Source of the DNA: Candidatus Altimarinota bacterium
Lineage (GTDB): Bacteria; Patescibacteriota; Gracilibacteria; UBA4473
Direction: 5' to 3'
Assembly (NCBI GenBank): GCA_027028725.1
Contig: JALVIB010000086.1
Coordinates: 1 to 19,919 of the forward strand
DNA: 19,919 bases
Shown: piece by piece, positions 13,246 to 19,919 of the stretch
Layout of the letters: each line of letters opens with the position of its first letter
Position numbering within the stretch: position 1 is the first letter of the stretch
Notes under the pieces: generated by a model
What the model was told of the DNA's origin: nothing
Databases searched by the model: none
What the model saw: only the letters and a program-made list of their open reading frames with translations
Translations under genes and position numbers: made by a program

Positions 13246-14220
13246 TTGATTTTGGAAAAACCTTTACTGCTTTACAATCTAAAAAGTGGCAAAACTACGA
13301 CGATGCCACTGGGTTTGGAAAATTCTTTGAAAAATAAAAAGTGGTCGTCTCGTTTAGCGAGGGATATCGTGATGACTAGATTTGCTTCAAAATTCGCGGG
13401 ATTTCTGGCGAATACCGCTTGGACTTCGCGACTTTTGGCGAAAAGCTCGAAAATCCCGCGAAATTTACGAGAAACTTTTGCCAACGAAGGTTATAAAACT
13501 CTAAACGAAGCGTTTACGCATCGTTATCCGCGCACCTTGTTTCCCGCGGATTTTGAGCAAAAGTTTCCCGGAAAATCCCGCCGTGCCCCCCTGCCTTGCG
13601 GGGGTGGCGAAAAAATTATGATTTCGCCGGTTGATGGTTATTTAAATATTCGAGAAATTAAGAACGGACGGATTGAACTTTATCCGGAAATAGTTTTGGA
13701 TTTAGAAAAAATGATGGGAGCAGAAAACGCTCAAATTTTCGCGGACGGCGGGAAGTTTTTTCTTTTTACACTCAAACCGCATCATGATCACACGGTGGAT
13801 TATCCTTTGGATTCGCGAGTTTTATCCGAACCGGAAGAAATTTCGCGGGAAAATTCGCGGGTTTTTTCCACAGACCTAAATTTCGCGAGATTTTTAGGAA
13901 AAGAAGAGGGGATAATGGTTTTCCAAGAAAATCATCGTGTGCTGACGAAACTTTTGGCAACCGCTTACGATGAGCCGTATTTTATGTTGGAAATCGGCGC
14001 AACTAATGTTAACTCTATTGTGCAGGACAACTGCCAAGTAGGGGAAACTTATTCTCGCGGGACACAAAAATCACATTTTAATTTTGGCTCAACGGTGGCA
14101 CTGCTTTTACCGCCATCTTTCGCGCAAAAAATAGAAGTTTTACCAATTTTTTCGCGGGATTTTTACACCAGTGTGGAAGTACAGAGGCGGGATGTTTTGG
14201 TAGTTGGGAAGGATTTTTAA
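13246..14220 (+). CDS. psd: Phosphatidylserine decarboxylase proenzyme
   Basis: 324 aa. The internal self-cleavage motif is FGST (Ser282), where the chain splits into a long beta and a short alpha subunit and Ser becomes the pyruvoyl cofactor. The catalytic Asp and His lie in MISPVDGYL and KPHHDHTVDYP. MLEIGATNVNSIVQ also matches the family ('EVGATxVGSI'). It decarboxylates phosphatidylserine to phosphatidylethanolamine at the membrane. No ATG exists in the right place. Homology begins at LLYNLKSGKT, so the TTG at 13246 or 13252 must be the start unless UGA at 13234 is read through. Many CPR bacteria lack lipid synthesis, so this gene is informative. The PS synthase is not in the window. Eight core motifs or variants lie in the gene. 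Confidence 0.88.
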   Translation: MILEKPLLLYNLKSGKTTTMPLGLENSLKNKKWSSRLARDIVMTRFASKFAGFLANTAWTSRLLAKSSKIPRNLRETFANEGYKTLNEAFTHRYPRTLFPADFEQKFPGKSRRAPLPCGGGEKIMISPVDGYLNIREIKNGRIELYPEIVLDLEKMMGAENAQIFADGGKFFLFTLKPHHDHTVDYPLDSRVLSEPEEISRENSRVFSTDLNFARFLGKEEGIMVFQENHRVLTKLLATAYDEPYFMLEIGATNVNSIVQDNCQVGETYSRGTQKSHFNFGSTVALLLPPSFAQKIEVLPIFSRDFYTSVEVQRRDVLVVGKDF

Positions 14221-14225
14221 AATTA

Positions 14226-14314
14226 TTTGTCATTCTGGCTTGTCCAGAATCTAAAAGCCTTTAGGATTCTCGACTGAACTTAAATTTGAACTTGTTTTTG
14301 GCGAGAATGACAAA
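14226..14314. repeat. 89-bp element with 11-bp terminal inverted repeats
   Basis: TTTGTCATTCT (14226-14236) and AGAATGACAAA (14304-14314) bound an inner imperfect dyad (CCAGAATC...GGATTCTC). This is the 'cattctgga' type of dispersed palindrome. A shorter relative is at 8710-8733. Confidence 0.6.
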
Positions 14315-14322
14315 TTGAACAT

Positions 14323-14510
14323 AAAAGGAAGTAGATTGCCGCGCTACGCTCGCAATGACGATGTAAAAATCCCGCGAAATTTTCTGCGAAAGTCCCCCTT
14401 GAGAAAGGGGGACCTGCCTGCCGGCAGGCAGGTTTAGGGGGATTTCAAAAAAGGAAGTAGATTGTCGCGCTATGCTCGCAATGACAATGTAAAAATCACG
14501 CGAAATTTTG
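14323..14510. repeat. Direct repeat of about 62 bp (two copies) flanking a C/G hairpin element
   Basis: The unit (14323-14384 and 14449-14510, offset 126) contains GATTGCCGCGCTACGCTCGC followed by AATGAC and then the core motif. The second copy has a mutated core (TCACGCG). A third copy lies at 18281-18338. Between the first two is a CCCCCTTG...AGGGGG hairpin with an inserted perfect palindrome CCTGCCTGCCGGCAGGCAGG (14413-14432). Confidence 0.65.
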
Positions 14511-14562
14511 CACTGAACAAAAAAATTAACTTTTGACGAGTGATTTTTTCCATTCTAAAATT

Positions 14563-14752
14563 AAGGAAACTATGATAAATAAAAAAATTACACTTTAAAC
14601 AGAATGTAAGCGCAAAAATAAAATTCATCTTTTTGGCTAATTTTCCCTCGAAATAGCGATTTCCGTAGCCTGCTACGAAAATCAATTTCTCGAAAAAATT
14701 ACCTCAAAAATCTTAAAATTTTCCGTTTTGCGTTATTTATCAAAGTTTCCTT
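14563..14752. repeat. 190-bp inverted-repeat element or structured RNA upstream of gdhA
   Basis: The ends AAGGAAACTATGATAAATAA (14563-14582) and TTATTTATCAAAGTTTCCTT (14733-14752) are inverted with one mismatch. Inside, CGCAAAA/TTTTGCG, TAATTTT/AAAATTA and a central hairpin GATTTcCGTAGC-ct-GCTACGaAAATC (about 14658-14683) continue the pairing, so the whole segment folds into one long interrupted hairpin. It lacks the core motif. No transposase or clear target duplication was seen. It is either a MITE-like insertion or an RNA; it ends 28 nt before gdhA. Confidence 0.55.
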
Positions 14753-14780
14753 TACCAATATATTTTCTAACCCCTCAAAA

Positions 14781-16109
14781 ATGGCTGCCAAAAAACCATT
14801 CCTTAATTTTCTTAAAAACCTCGATACCGCTGCGGAAATTTTGCAGTTGTCGGAAGCTGAAAAAGAAGCTTTAGCAACTCCCGAAGCAATTCATGAAACA
14901 GAAATAGAATTTTCGCGGGATTCCGGGGAAACGGAAACCGTGACGGCTTATCGTGTGCAACATAATTCTGCGCGAGGTCCATACAAAGGCGGAATTCGGT
15001 ATCACCACGAAGCCGATTTAGAAGAAGTTAAAGCGCTAGCGAGTTTGATGAGTTTCAAGTGCTCTGTTGTAAATATCCCGATGGGAGGTGGAAAAGGTGG
15101 AATTAAAATTAATCCCAAACCGCTTTCCGAAACAGAATTAGAAAGTTTGTCGCGAGTTTATTTTCGTTGGGGAACAGAAAACGGAATTTTTGGCGTAAAT
15201 AAAGATGTCCCAGCACCAGATGTTTACACAACTCCGCAAATTATGTCGTGGATGTTGGACGAACACGAAAAAATTTTGGGACACAAATCTCCGGGGGTAA
15301 TTACCGGAAAACCTTTGGAATTAGGCGGAAGTTTGGGGCGAAATTATTCTACAGCGATGGGAGGATTTTATGTTTTACAGAAACATCTCGCGAAATTAGG
15401 GAAAAAACCGGTAGATACGACAATTGCCGTGCAAGGATTTGGAAACGCTGGCTCATATTTCGCGGAAATCGCCCACGAAGCCGGCTACAAAATTGTGGCG
15501 GTATCTGATTCCAAAGGAGGAATTTGTTGTGACTCGGACGGGTATTTTGAAGTGAAATCTTTGAAAGAATGGAAAAAACAAGCGGGATCTTTTCGCGGGA
15601 ATTTCTGTGAAGGGGATACCTGCGACATTGAAAAAATGAAAAAATCGCAAGTGAAAGTTATTTCCAACGAAGAGCTTTTGAAACTGGATGTTGATGTTCT
15701 TGTTTTAGCCGCTCTGGACGGAGTTGTTCATGATGAAAATGCTGACGAAATTTCCGCGAAATTAATTCTGGAACTAGCCAACGGACCGGTGACACCGGAA
15801 GCGGACGAGATTTTGGAAAAGAAGGGAATTGAAGTTTTGCCGGACATTTTAGCCAATGCTGGAGGAGTGACAGTTTCCTATTTTGAATGGGTACAAAATC
15901 GATCGGGAGATGTTTGGGAAGAGGATTATGTGAATGCAAAACTGAAAAAAATCATGGAGAACGCTTACAGCGATTTAGAAAAAGCTCGCGAAAAATTCGC
16001 CTTTCAGCCAGGTTCAAGGCAAGCGGGAATTTCGTGGCGACAAGCGGCATTTATTGTAGCGATTGACCGCATTATTGCGGCGATGAAATTGCGAGGAACT
16101 TTGAAGTAG
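14781..16109 (+). CDS. gdhA: Glutamate dehydrogenase (Glu/Leu/Phe/Val dehydrogenase family)
   Basis: 442 aa, hexameric-GDH length. Motifs: ARGPYKGGIRYH, PMGGGKGGI with catalytic Lys105, VPAPDVYT with catalytic Asp147, ITGKPLELGGS, and the nucleotide-binding Rossmann turn GFGNAGS (219-225) followed by DSKGGI. It interconverts glutamate and 2-oxoglutarate with ammonia. The absence of an obvious basic residue at the end of beta-2 (VAVSDSKG) leans to NAD use, which is inference. AALDGVVHDENAD replaces the usual Asn-containing 'ALENVI', so a related amino acid as substrate cannot be fully excluded. The start is the only ATG fitting the N-terminus; no clear -10 is at the leaderless position. A hairpin terminator follows. 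Confidence 0.9.
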   Translation: MAAKKPFLNFLKNLDTAAEILQLSEAEKEALATPEAIHETEIEFSRDSGETETVTAYRVQHNSARGPYKGGIRYHHEADLEEVKALASLMSFKCSVVNIPMGGGKGGIKINPKPLSETELESLSRVYFRWGTENGIFGVNKDVPAPDVYTTPQIMSWMLDEHEKILGHKSPGVITGKPLELGGSLGRNYSTAMGGFYVLQKHLAKLGKKPVDTTIAVQGFGNAGSYFAEIAHEAGYKIVAVSDSKGGICCDSDGYFEVKSLKEWKKQAGSFRGNFCEGDTCDIEKMKKSQVKVISNEELLKLDVDVLVLAALDGVVHDENADEISAKLILELANGPVTPEADEILEKKGIEVLPDILANAGGVTVSYFEWVQNRSGDVWEEDYVNAKLKKIMENAYSDLEKAREKFAFQPGSRQAGISWRQAAFIVAIDRIIAAMKLRGTLK

Positions 16110-16117
16110 AGATTAGT

Positions 16118-16142
16118 AGGGAGCGAATATTTTCGCTCCTTT
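16118..16142 (+). terminator. gdhA terminator
   Basis: Stem GGAGCGAA (16120-16127) / TTCGCTCC (16132-16139) with loop TATT and a short T tail, 11 nt after the stop. Confidence 0.6.
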
Positions 16143-16215
16143 GAAAATCCCGCGAAAAATTCTTGCCACGGTTTTAGTTTTTCTTATAATCCCGCTGCTT
16201 TAAAAAAAGCACCGC

Positions 16216-16399
<184 letters not shown>

Positions 16400-16764
16400 G
16401 GTGAGCGAGAAGCGGACGACAAGAGTATTTCAAAAAGTCAGAAGTAATCCCTCCCTCTCCGCCAGATTTAAAAAATTCGCGGGATTTTCTGGGAATTAAT
16501 AGTTAATAGTTAAAAGTTAATAATTTTGGTAGGACTTGGTCTTATTTATGGTGAGCGAGAAGCGGACGACAAAAGGAAGATAAAAAGGAAGAAGTAATCC
16601 CTCCCTCTCCGCCAGATTTAAAAAATTCGCGGGATTTTCTGGGAATTAATAGTTAATAGTTAAAAGTTAATAATTTTGGTAGGATTTGGTCTTATTTATG
16701 GTGAGCGAGAAGCGGACGACAAGAGTATTTCAAAAAATCAGAAGTAATCCCTCCCTCTCCGCCA
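16400..16764. repeat. 150-bp tandem repeat (about 2.4 copies), each ending in the tRNA-Ser 3' end
   Basis: GGTGAGCGAGAAGCGGACGA begins at 16400, 16550 and 16700, exactly 150 bp apart. Each copy runs through a short variable segment into AATCCCTCCCTCTCCGCCA (16446-16464, 16596-16614, 16746-16764), identical to the last 19 nt of tRNA-Ser (16287-16305). The unit then carries a core motif and an AGTTAATAGTTAAAAGTTAA tract. The second copy has a different variable segment (AAAGGAAGATAAAAAGGAAG). This is what repeated integration or duplication at a tRNA 3'-end attachment-like site would leave. No integrase is in the window. Confidence 0.8.
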
Positions 16765-16791
16765 GATTTGAAAATTTCGCGGGATTTAGAT

Positions 16792-16820
16792 TTGACAAAA
16801 TTGCTTTCTTTGTTTAATTG
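16792..16820 (+). promoter_or_regulatory. Putative promoter of the small ORF at 16847
   Basis: TTGACA (16792-16797), 17 bp, TAATTG (16815-16820). A second possible -10 (TATTTT) lies nearer the ATG. No Shine-Dalgarno sequence is present. Confidence 0.45.
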
Positions 16821-16846
16821 TTTTGTTGTATTTTAAAAAGTTCATA

Positions 16847-17065
16847 ATGAATTCAAATAATAAAGGTTACAGCATTGCGGAATGGAATAAAAAATTAAAA
16901 ATGTTCGGAGGGGAAGTAGAAAGTAGTGAGTATGGAATTCCTGTCGGAGTAGATGTTGATCAGGAAAAGTATCAAAAGTTTTTAAAACATTTGGAAGAAG
17001 CAAAGTCGGCAGTTGCTAATATGTTTGGAAAAGGGAAATTGTGGAATACAAAGGAAAAAAAATAA
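16847..17065 (+). CDS. Small hypothetical protein
   Basis: 72 aa from the ATG at 16847. A TTG at 16823 would add 8 residues, but the ATG is better placed. It is soluble, with a charged helical C-terminal half (EKYQKFLKHLEEAKSAVANM) and a basic tail. IPVGVDVDQEKYQKF could be a small helical or antitoxin-like fold, but no family is recognised. A core motif follows the stop. It lies between the tRNA-Ser repeat array and purC, a position where cargo of an integrated element might be left. Confidence 0.55.
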   Translation: MNSNNKGYSIAEWNKKLKMFGGEVESSEYGIPVGVDVDQEKYQKFLKHLEEAKSAVANMFGKGKLWNTKEKK

Positions 17066-17141
17066 TCCAAAATCCCGCGAATTTTTTTGCCAATAACTGG
17101 AAATTGGAGATAATTTAGGCGATATTTTTTAATTTACTCCA

Positions 17142-18125
17142 ATGAAAGACCGCATTATTCGTTCCCTCAATCAAACAGTTGATAAAATTAATTTTCCGCA
17201 GGCGCTGGCGCATCATTCCGGAAAAGTTCGCGAGAGTTTTGAATTACCAGAAAACAAACGCGCAATTGTCGTGACGGATCGAATTTCGGCTTTTGATTTT
17301 ATTTTGGGGACAATCCCTTTCAAAGGACAAGTGCTCAATCAAATTACAGCGTGGTGGTTCAAAAAACTGGACGGCGTAGTGCCACACCACTTGATTTCTG
17401 TGCCTGATCCAAATGTTTCTTTGGTGAAATCCGTTAAAGTTTTGCCAATTGAAATAATAGTTCGCGGGTATTTGACAGGGACGACCAAAACTTCGTCATG
17501 GTATGCTTATCAGCACTTGGATCGTAAAATCTGCGGACTGACGATGCCGGCGGGAATGAAAAAAGACGAAAAATTTCCTGAACCAATCATCACTCCGACC
17601 ACTAAACCAACCGAAGCCGGAATGCACGATGAGGCGATTTCCCGCGAAGAAATTATTTCTCAAGGTTTAGTTTCCGAAGAAGTTTACACTTTGGCGGAAG
17701 AATACGCGCTAAAAATGTTCAAACTTGGGCAAGAAGTCGCGGCGGAACACGGCTTAATTTTGGTCGATACCAAATACGAAATGGGAATTGATGCGGACGG
17801 CAATTTAATCGTTATTGACGAAGTTCATACTCCCGATAGTTCGCGCTACTGGATTGCCGATACTTACGAGGAACGCATGGCAAACGGACAAGCACCGGAA
17901 GCGCTCAGTAAAGAATTTGTGCGGGAAGCAATTGTCGATCAAGGATACGATGTGAATGATTTATCTGTAAATCCCGCGAAATTTTTGCATGACGATTTAC
18001 GCGTAGAAGCGGCAATGAAATACATTAAACTTTACGAAAAAATGACCGGCGAAAAATTTGAGTTTCCGGCTGAAGGCAATCCAACTGAGCGGATAGAAGA
18101 AGCTTTAACGGCAATTAACAGTTAA
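17142..18125 (+). CDS. purC: Phosphoribosylaminoimidazole-succinocarboxamide synthase (SAICAR synthase)
   Basis: 327 aa, the longer SAICAR synthase form (about 300 aa), not the 237-aa E. coli type. Motifs: HSGKVRESF (ATP site), VTDRISAFDF, VRGYLTGTTKTS, TPTTKPTEAGMHDE and LVDTKYEMGID...IDEVHTPDSSRYW. It condenses CAIR with aspartate using ATP in purine synthesis. No other pur gene is nearby, so whether the pathway is complete cannot be judged; an isolated purC would be odd in an organism with reduced biosynthesis. Two core motifs lie in the gene, one encoding VNPAKFL. The upstream AT-rich TTAATT is 7 nt before the ATG but has no good -35. Confidence 0.95.
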   Translation: MKDRIIRSLNQTVDKINFPQALAHHSGKVRESFELPENKRAIVVTDRISAFDFILGTIPFKGQVLNQITAWWFKKLDGVVPHHLISVPDPNVSLVKSVKVLPIEIIVRGYLTGTTKTSSWYAYQHLDRKICGLTMPAGMKKDEKFPEPIITPTTKPTEAGMHDEAISREEIISQGLVSEEVYTLAEEYALKMFKLGQEVAAEHGLILVDTKYEMGIDADGNLIVIDEVHTPDSSRYWIADTYEERMANGQAPEALSKEFVREAIVDQGYDVNDLSVNPAKFLHDDLRVEAAMKYIKLYEKMTGEKFEFPAEGNPTERIEEALTAINS

Positions 18126-18338
18126 TAGTTAAAAGTTAATAGTTAATTTTTGTAGGGGGCGGTTTCAAACCGTCCCTAATGATTTGCAGATACGACGATG
18201 TTGTCGCGTCTGCGGATATGTGAAAATTTCGCGGGATTTTTAGAAATCCCCCTAGCCCCCTTTGCCAAGGGGGAATAATAAAGTAGATTGCCACGCTACG
18301 CTCGCAATGACAATGATGAAAATCCCGCGAAATTTTCA
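18116..18338. repeat. Gene-free repeat cluster between purC and pilins
   Basis: In order: AT repeat TTAATAGTTAAAAGTTAA (overlapping the purC stop), GGCGGTTTCAAACCG hairpin (about 18155-18176), a degenerate GACGATGTTGTCGCGTC palindrome, a core motif, a CCCCCTAGCCCCC...GGGGG hairpin (about 18246-18273), and the third copy of the GATTGCCACGCTACGCTCGC unit with its core motif (18281-18338). Confidence 0.65.
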
Positions 18339-18343
18339 AAAAG

Positions 18344-18464
18344 CACATAAAGAACACAATTTTTTATCAATTTCTACTTAAACTTGAACACAAATGTTGT
18401 TTTTTCGCGGGAATTTGTTTAGGATTTGGTTACATTTTTTATTTATTTCTTAACCAAAATAAAA
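18344..18464 (+). promoter_or_regulatory. Duplicated upstream region of pilin gene 1
   Basis: About 121 bp almost identical to 19077-19197 before pilin 2. It ends in a hairpin TTTGGTTA/TAACCAAA around an 18-nt T-rich loop, directly before AAATAAAA and the ATG. TTGTTT (18415-18420) and TTTATT (18438-18443), 17 bp apart, are a possible promoter; copy 2 changes the -35 to TCGTTT. A core motif variant lies at 18406. Confidence 0.5.
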
Positions 18465-18983
18465 ATGAACACAAACAAAAAAGGTTTCACCTTGATTGAA
18501 TTGCTTGTGGTTATCGTGATTATCGGTATCCTAGCAACAATCTCAGTTGCCACTTTCGGTGGTTACTTCAAAAAAGCTCGTGATGCAGAGCGACAATCAG
18601 CAGTGCAAAACATTGCTACTATTATGAAAGTGCTAAATGCCACAGAAGAGACTGTTAATTACTCAACTGATACTTCAGCAACTGGTTCTGATACTCGTGC
18701 AAAATTAGACGCAAGACTAAATGTACAAGGATATGCAACTCCAGATGGCAAAAATCAATTTGGTTATATTTATTCATACGATAATTCCGAGGATGATTTT
18801 GTTATTGCTGCATGTTCAGAGGAAGATACAAGTAAGATATATTCAGCAGGGACTCCTGCGGGTGTTGCAGCCGCTTCTGCTACAACAGGAACTGATGGAT
18901 GTAAAAGTACTAGTAATCCTAAATATCCACTAGTAGGCAACATTGATTCTGATGGTCATAATGACCTCACTTGGTATCAATAA
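18465..18983 (+). CDS. Type IV prepilin 1
   Basis: 172 aa from the ATG at 18465 (an in-frame upstream start at 18426 would spoil the leader). The short leader MNTNKKG precedes FTLIELLVVIVIIGILATIS: prepilin peptidase cleaves after Gly7, Phe is methylated, and Glu is at +5. The hydrophobic helix continues to GGYFKKARDAERQSAV. The C-terminal half is Ser/Thr/Gly-rich with two cysteines (AACSEED, DGCKS) that may close the D-loop. It resembles CPR major or minor pilins of the GspG/PilA type. Residues 1-64 are identical to pilin 2; after that the two differ. No complete core motif is inside. It is probably a surface pilus subunit for attachment, motility or DNA uptake. Confidence 0.88.
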   Translation: MNTNKKGFTLIELLVVIVIIGILATISVATFGGYFKKARDAERQSAVQNIATIMKVLNATEETVNYSTDTSATGSDTRAKLDARLNVQGYATPDGKNQFGYIYSYDNSEDDFVIAACSEEDTSKIYSAGTPAGVAAASATTGTDGCKSTSNPKYPLVGNIDSDGHNDLTWYQ

Positions 18984-19015
18984 TTTAATTGTTTAAAAAA
19001 TAATTGATTACAAAA

Positions 19016-19044
19016 AACATCCCGAGTAGTCGGGATGTTTTTTT
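19016..19044 (+). terminator. Terminator of pilin 1
   Basis: Stem AACATCCCGA/TCGGGATGTT with loop GTAG (19016-19039), followed by a T-run. Confidence 0.85.
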
Positions 19045-19197
19045 ATTGTCTAAATTCCTGCGAAATTTTTAGAAAACACATAAAGAACACAATTTTTTAT
19101 CAATTTCTACTTAAACTTGAACACAAATGTTGTTTTTTCGCGGGATTTCGTTTAGGATTTGGTCACATTTTTTATTTATTTCTTAACCAAAATAAAA

Positions 19198-19728
19198 ATG
19201 AACACAAACAAAAAAGGTTTCACCTTGATTGAATTGCTTGTGGTTATCGTGATTATCGGTATCCTAGCAACAATCTCAGTAGCCACCTTCGGAGGTTACT
19301 TTAAAAAAGCTCGTGATGCAGAGCGACAATCAGCAGTGCAAAATATTGCTACTATTATGAAAGTGCTTAATGCAACAGAGGAGACTGTTGATTATTCAGT
19401 AACTGATAGAGATGCATTGGATGCTAAACTTCAAAAACAAGGTTATTCTACGCCTGATGGAAAGAATAATATTTGTTACTACTATAGTTATAATACAGAT
19501 AAATTAGAGTCTTCTTCATCCGAGCCAGCTAACTCTGAATTTTTTATTGGGGTTGCGTCTGAGGAAGATACAACAAAAGCATTTGTAGCAGGTACACCAA
19601 AAGGAGTTGATGCAGCACCTGCTGGTTCTGATTTCCCAAGAGCACTAGCTAGTGGTGGTGGGTGTACTCCTATAACTACAACAAATGGTATCCCAGCAAA
19701 TATGACAACTGTTTCCTGGTATGAATAG
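19198..19728 (+). CDS. Type IV prepilin 2
   Basis: 176 aa from the ATG at 19198. The leader and helix are identical to pilin 1 for the first 64 residues, but the DNA differs at several third positions, so the N-terminus is under protein-level constraint. The C-terminal half diverges: NICYYYSYN and GGGCTP hold the likely cysteine pair, and a SSSSEPANSE insertion appears. Shared blocks remain (ASEEDTTK, VAGTPKGVDAA, and the last residues SWYE against TWYQ). It arose by tandem duplication of 733 bp including the upstream region and terminator. Like pilin 1 it would be processed by a prepilin peptidase and assembled by a type IV pilus system; the assembly genes are outside the window. Confidence 0.88.
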   Translation: MNTNKKGFTLIELLVVIVIIGILATISVATFGGYFKKARDAERQSAVQNIATIMKVLNATEETVDYSVTDRDALDAKLQKQGYSTPDGKNNICYYYSYNTDKLESSSSEPANSEFFIGVASEEDTTKAFVAGTPKGVDAAPAGSDFPRALASGGGCTPITTTNGIPANMTTVSWYE

Positions 19729-19755
19729 AAATTTAATTAATTATTATAATAAAAA

Positions 19756-19785
19756 AACATCCCGACTACTCGGGATGTTTTTTTA
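19756..19785 (+). terminator. Terminator of pilin 2
   Basis: Stem AACATCCCGA/TCGGGATGTT with loop CTAC and a T-run. The hairpin is the exact reverse complement of the pilin 1 hairpin, so the loop has been flipped. Confidence 0.85.
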
Positions 19786-19825
19786 TTATCTAAAATTTCG
19801 CGGGATTTTCACACACCAGCTTTAT

Positions 19826-19910
19826 TGTCATCTCGACCGACAAATTTAGGTTCAAAAATAAGAAGTGGAGAGATCTCTCCGCTCGTCGTTCCTCCTCGGT
19901 CGAGATGACA
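19826..19910. repeat. 85-bp dispersed palindrome
   Basis: TGTCATCTCGACCGA (19826-19840) and TCGGTCGAGATGACA (19896-19910) are perfect 15-bp inverted repeats around GTGGAGAGATCTCTCCGC. A common type of intergenic repeat; no gene. Confidence 0.65.
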
Positions 19911-19919
19911 GAAAAGGGG

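Noticed and set aside
14226..14314. Insertion sequence
   Set aside because: Terminal inverted repeats are present but the element is under 100 bp with no transposase; it is a dispersed palindrome.
16400..16764. CRISPR-like array
   Set aside because: The repeats are 150 bp with tRNA-derived ends and almost no unique spacers; no cas genes are nearby.

Overview
The window looks like the chromosome of a small-genome, AT-rich bacterium, probably a member of the Candidate Phyla Radiation (Patescibacteria). I could not place it more precisely. The grounds are short unlinked housekeeping genes, a four-domain S1 protein, a long exported protein ending in a two-helix type IV secretion pilin-like domain, almost no Shine-Dalgarno sequences, and dense families of short palindromic repeats. 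An intact RF2 gene (prfB, with SPF and GGQ motifs) and three genes ending in TGA argue that UGA is a stop, so this is not a code-25 lineage.

Layout. 1-4207: 3' end of recJ, then two large exported proteins (a T4SS-pilin-like fusion and an Ig/FnIII protein with a C-terminal membrane anchor). 4222-8332 (minus strand): tilS, dut, a HIT hydrolase, an S1 protein and a Sua5/TsaC enzyme, with tRNA-Gly(UCC) diverging from the last. 8550-9300: no protein gene, but a promoter-to-terminator unit on the minus strand that I read as an unrecognised structured RNA of about 320 nt with an H-type pseudoknot. 9300-12000: an acidic hypothetical gene, a truncated FeoB-like GTPase fragment, an upstream ORF and prfB, then rsmG. 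12070-14220: a multi-pass membrane protein, a lipoprotein and phosphatidylserine decarboxylase. 14221-14780: repeats and a 190-bp inverted-repeat element. 14781-18125: glutamate dehydrogenase, tRNA-Ser(UGA) followed by a 150-bp tandem repeat carrying copies of the tRNA 3' end, a small ORF and purC. 18344-19785: two tandem type IV prepilin genes from a 733-bp duplication.

Two genome-scale patterns stand out. First, the sequence AAAATTTCGCGGGATTTT (core CGCGGGA/TCCCGCG) occurs about 59 times on both strands, in genes in many reading frames and between genes, roughly one per 340 bp against fewer than one expected. It is absent from the bodies of the exported-protein genes and the pilins. With pilin genes alongside, a DNA-uptake-sequence role is the most attractive hypothesis, but it is unproven. 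Second, seven genes have a -10-like hexamer followed by exactly 7 nt and then the ATG, which predicts leaderless mRNAs as the local norm and corrects several start codons.

The genes are mostly independent units (tRNA and rRNA modification, translation termination, nucleotide hygiene, one-step metabolism), not one pathway. The surface and pilus genes and the uptake-like motif are the parts most likely to form a system.
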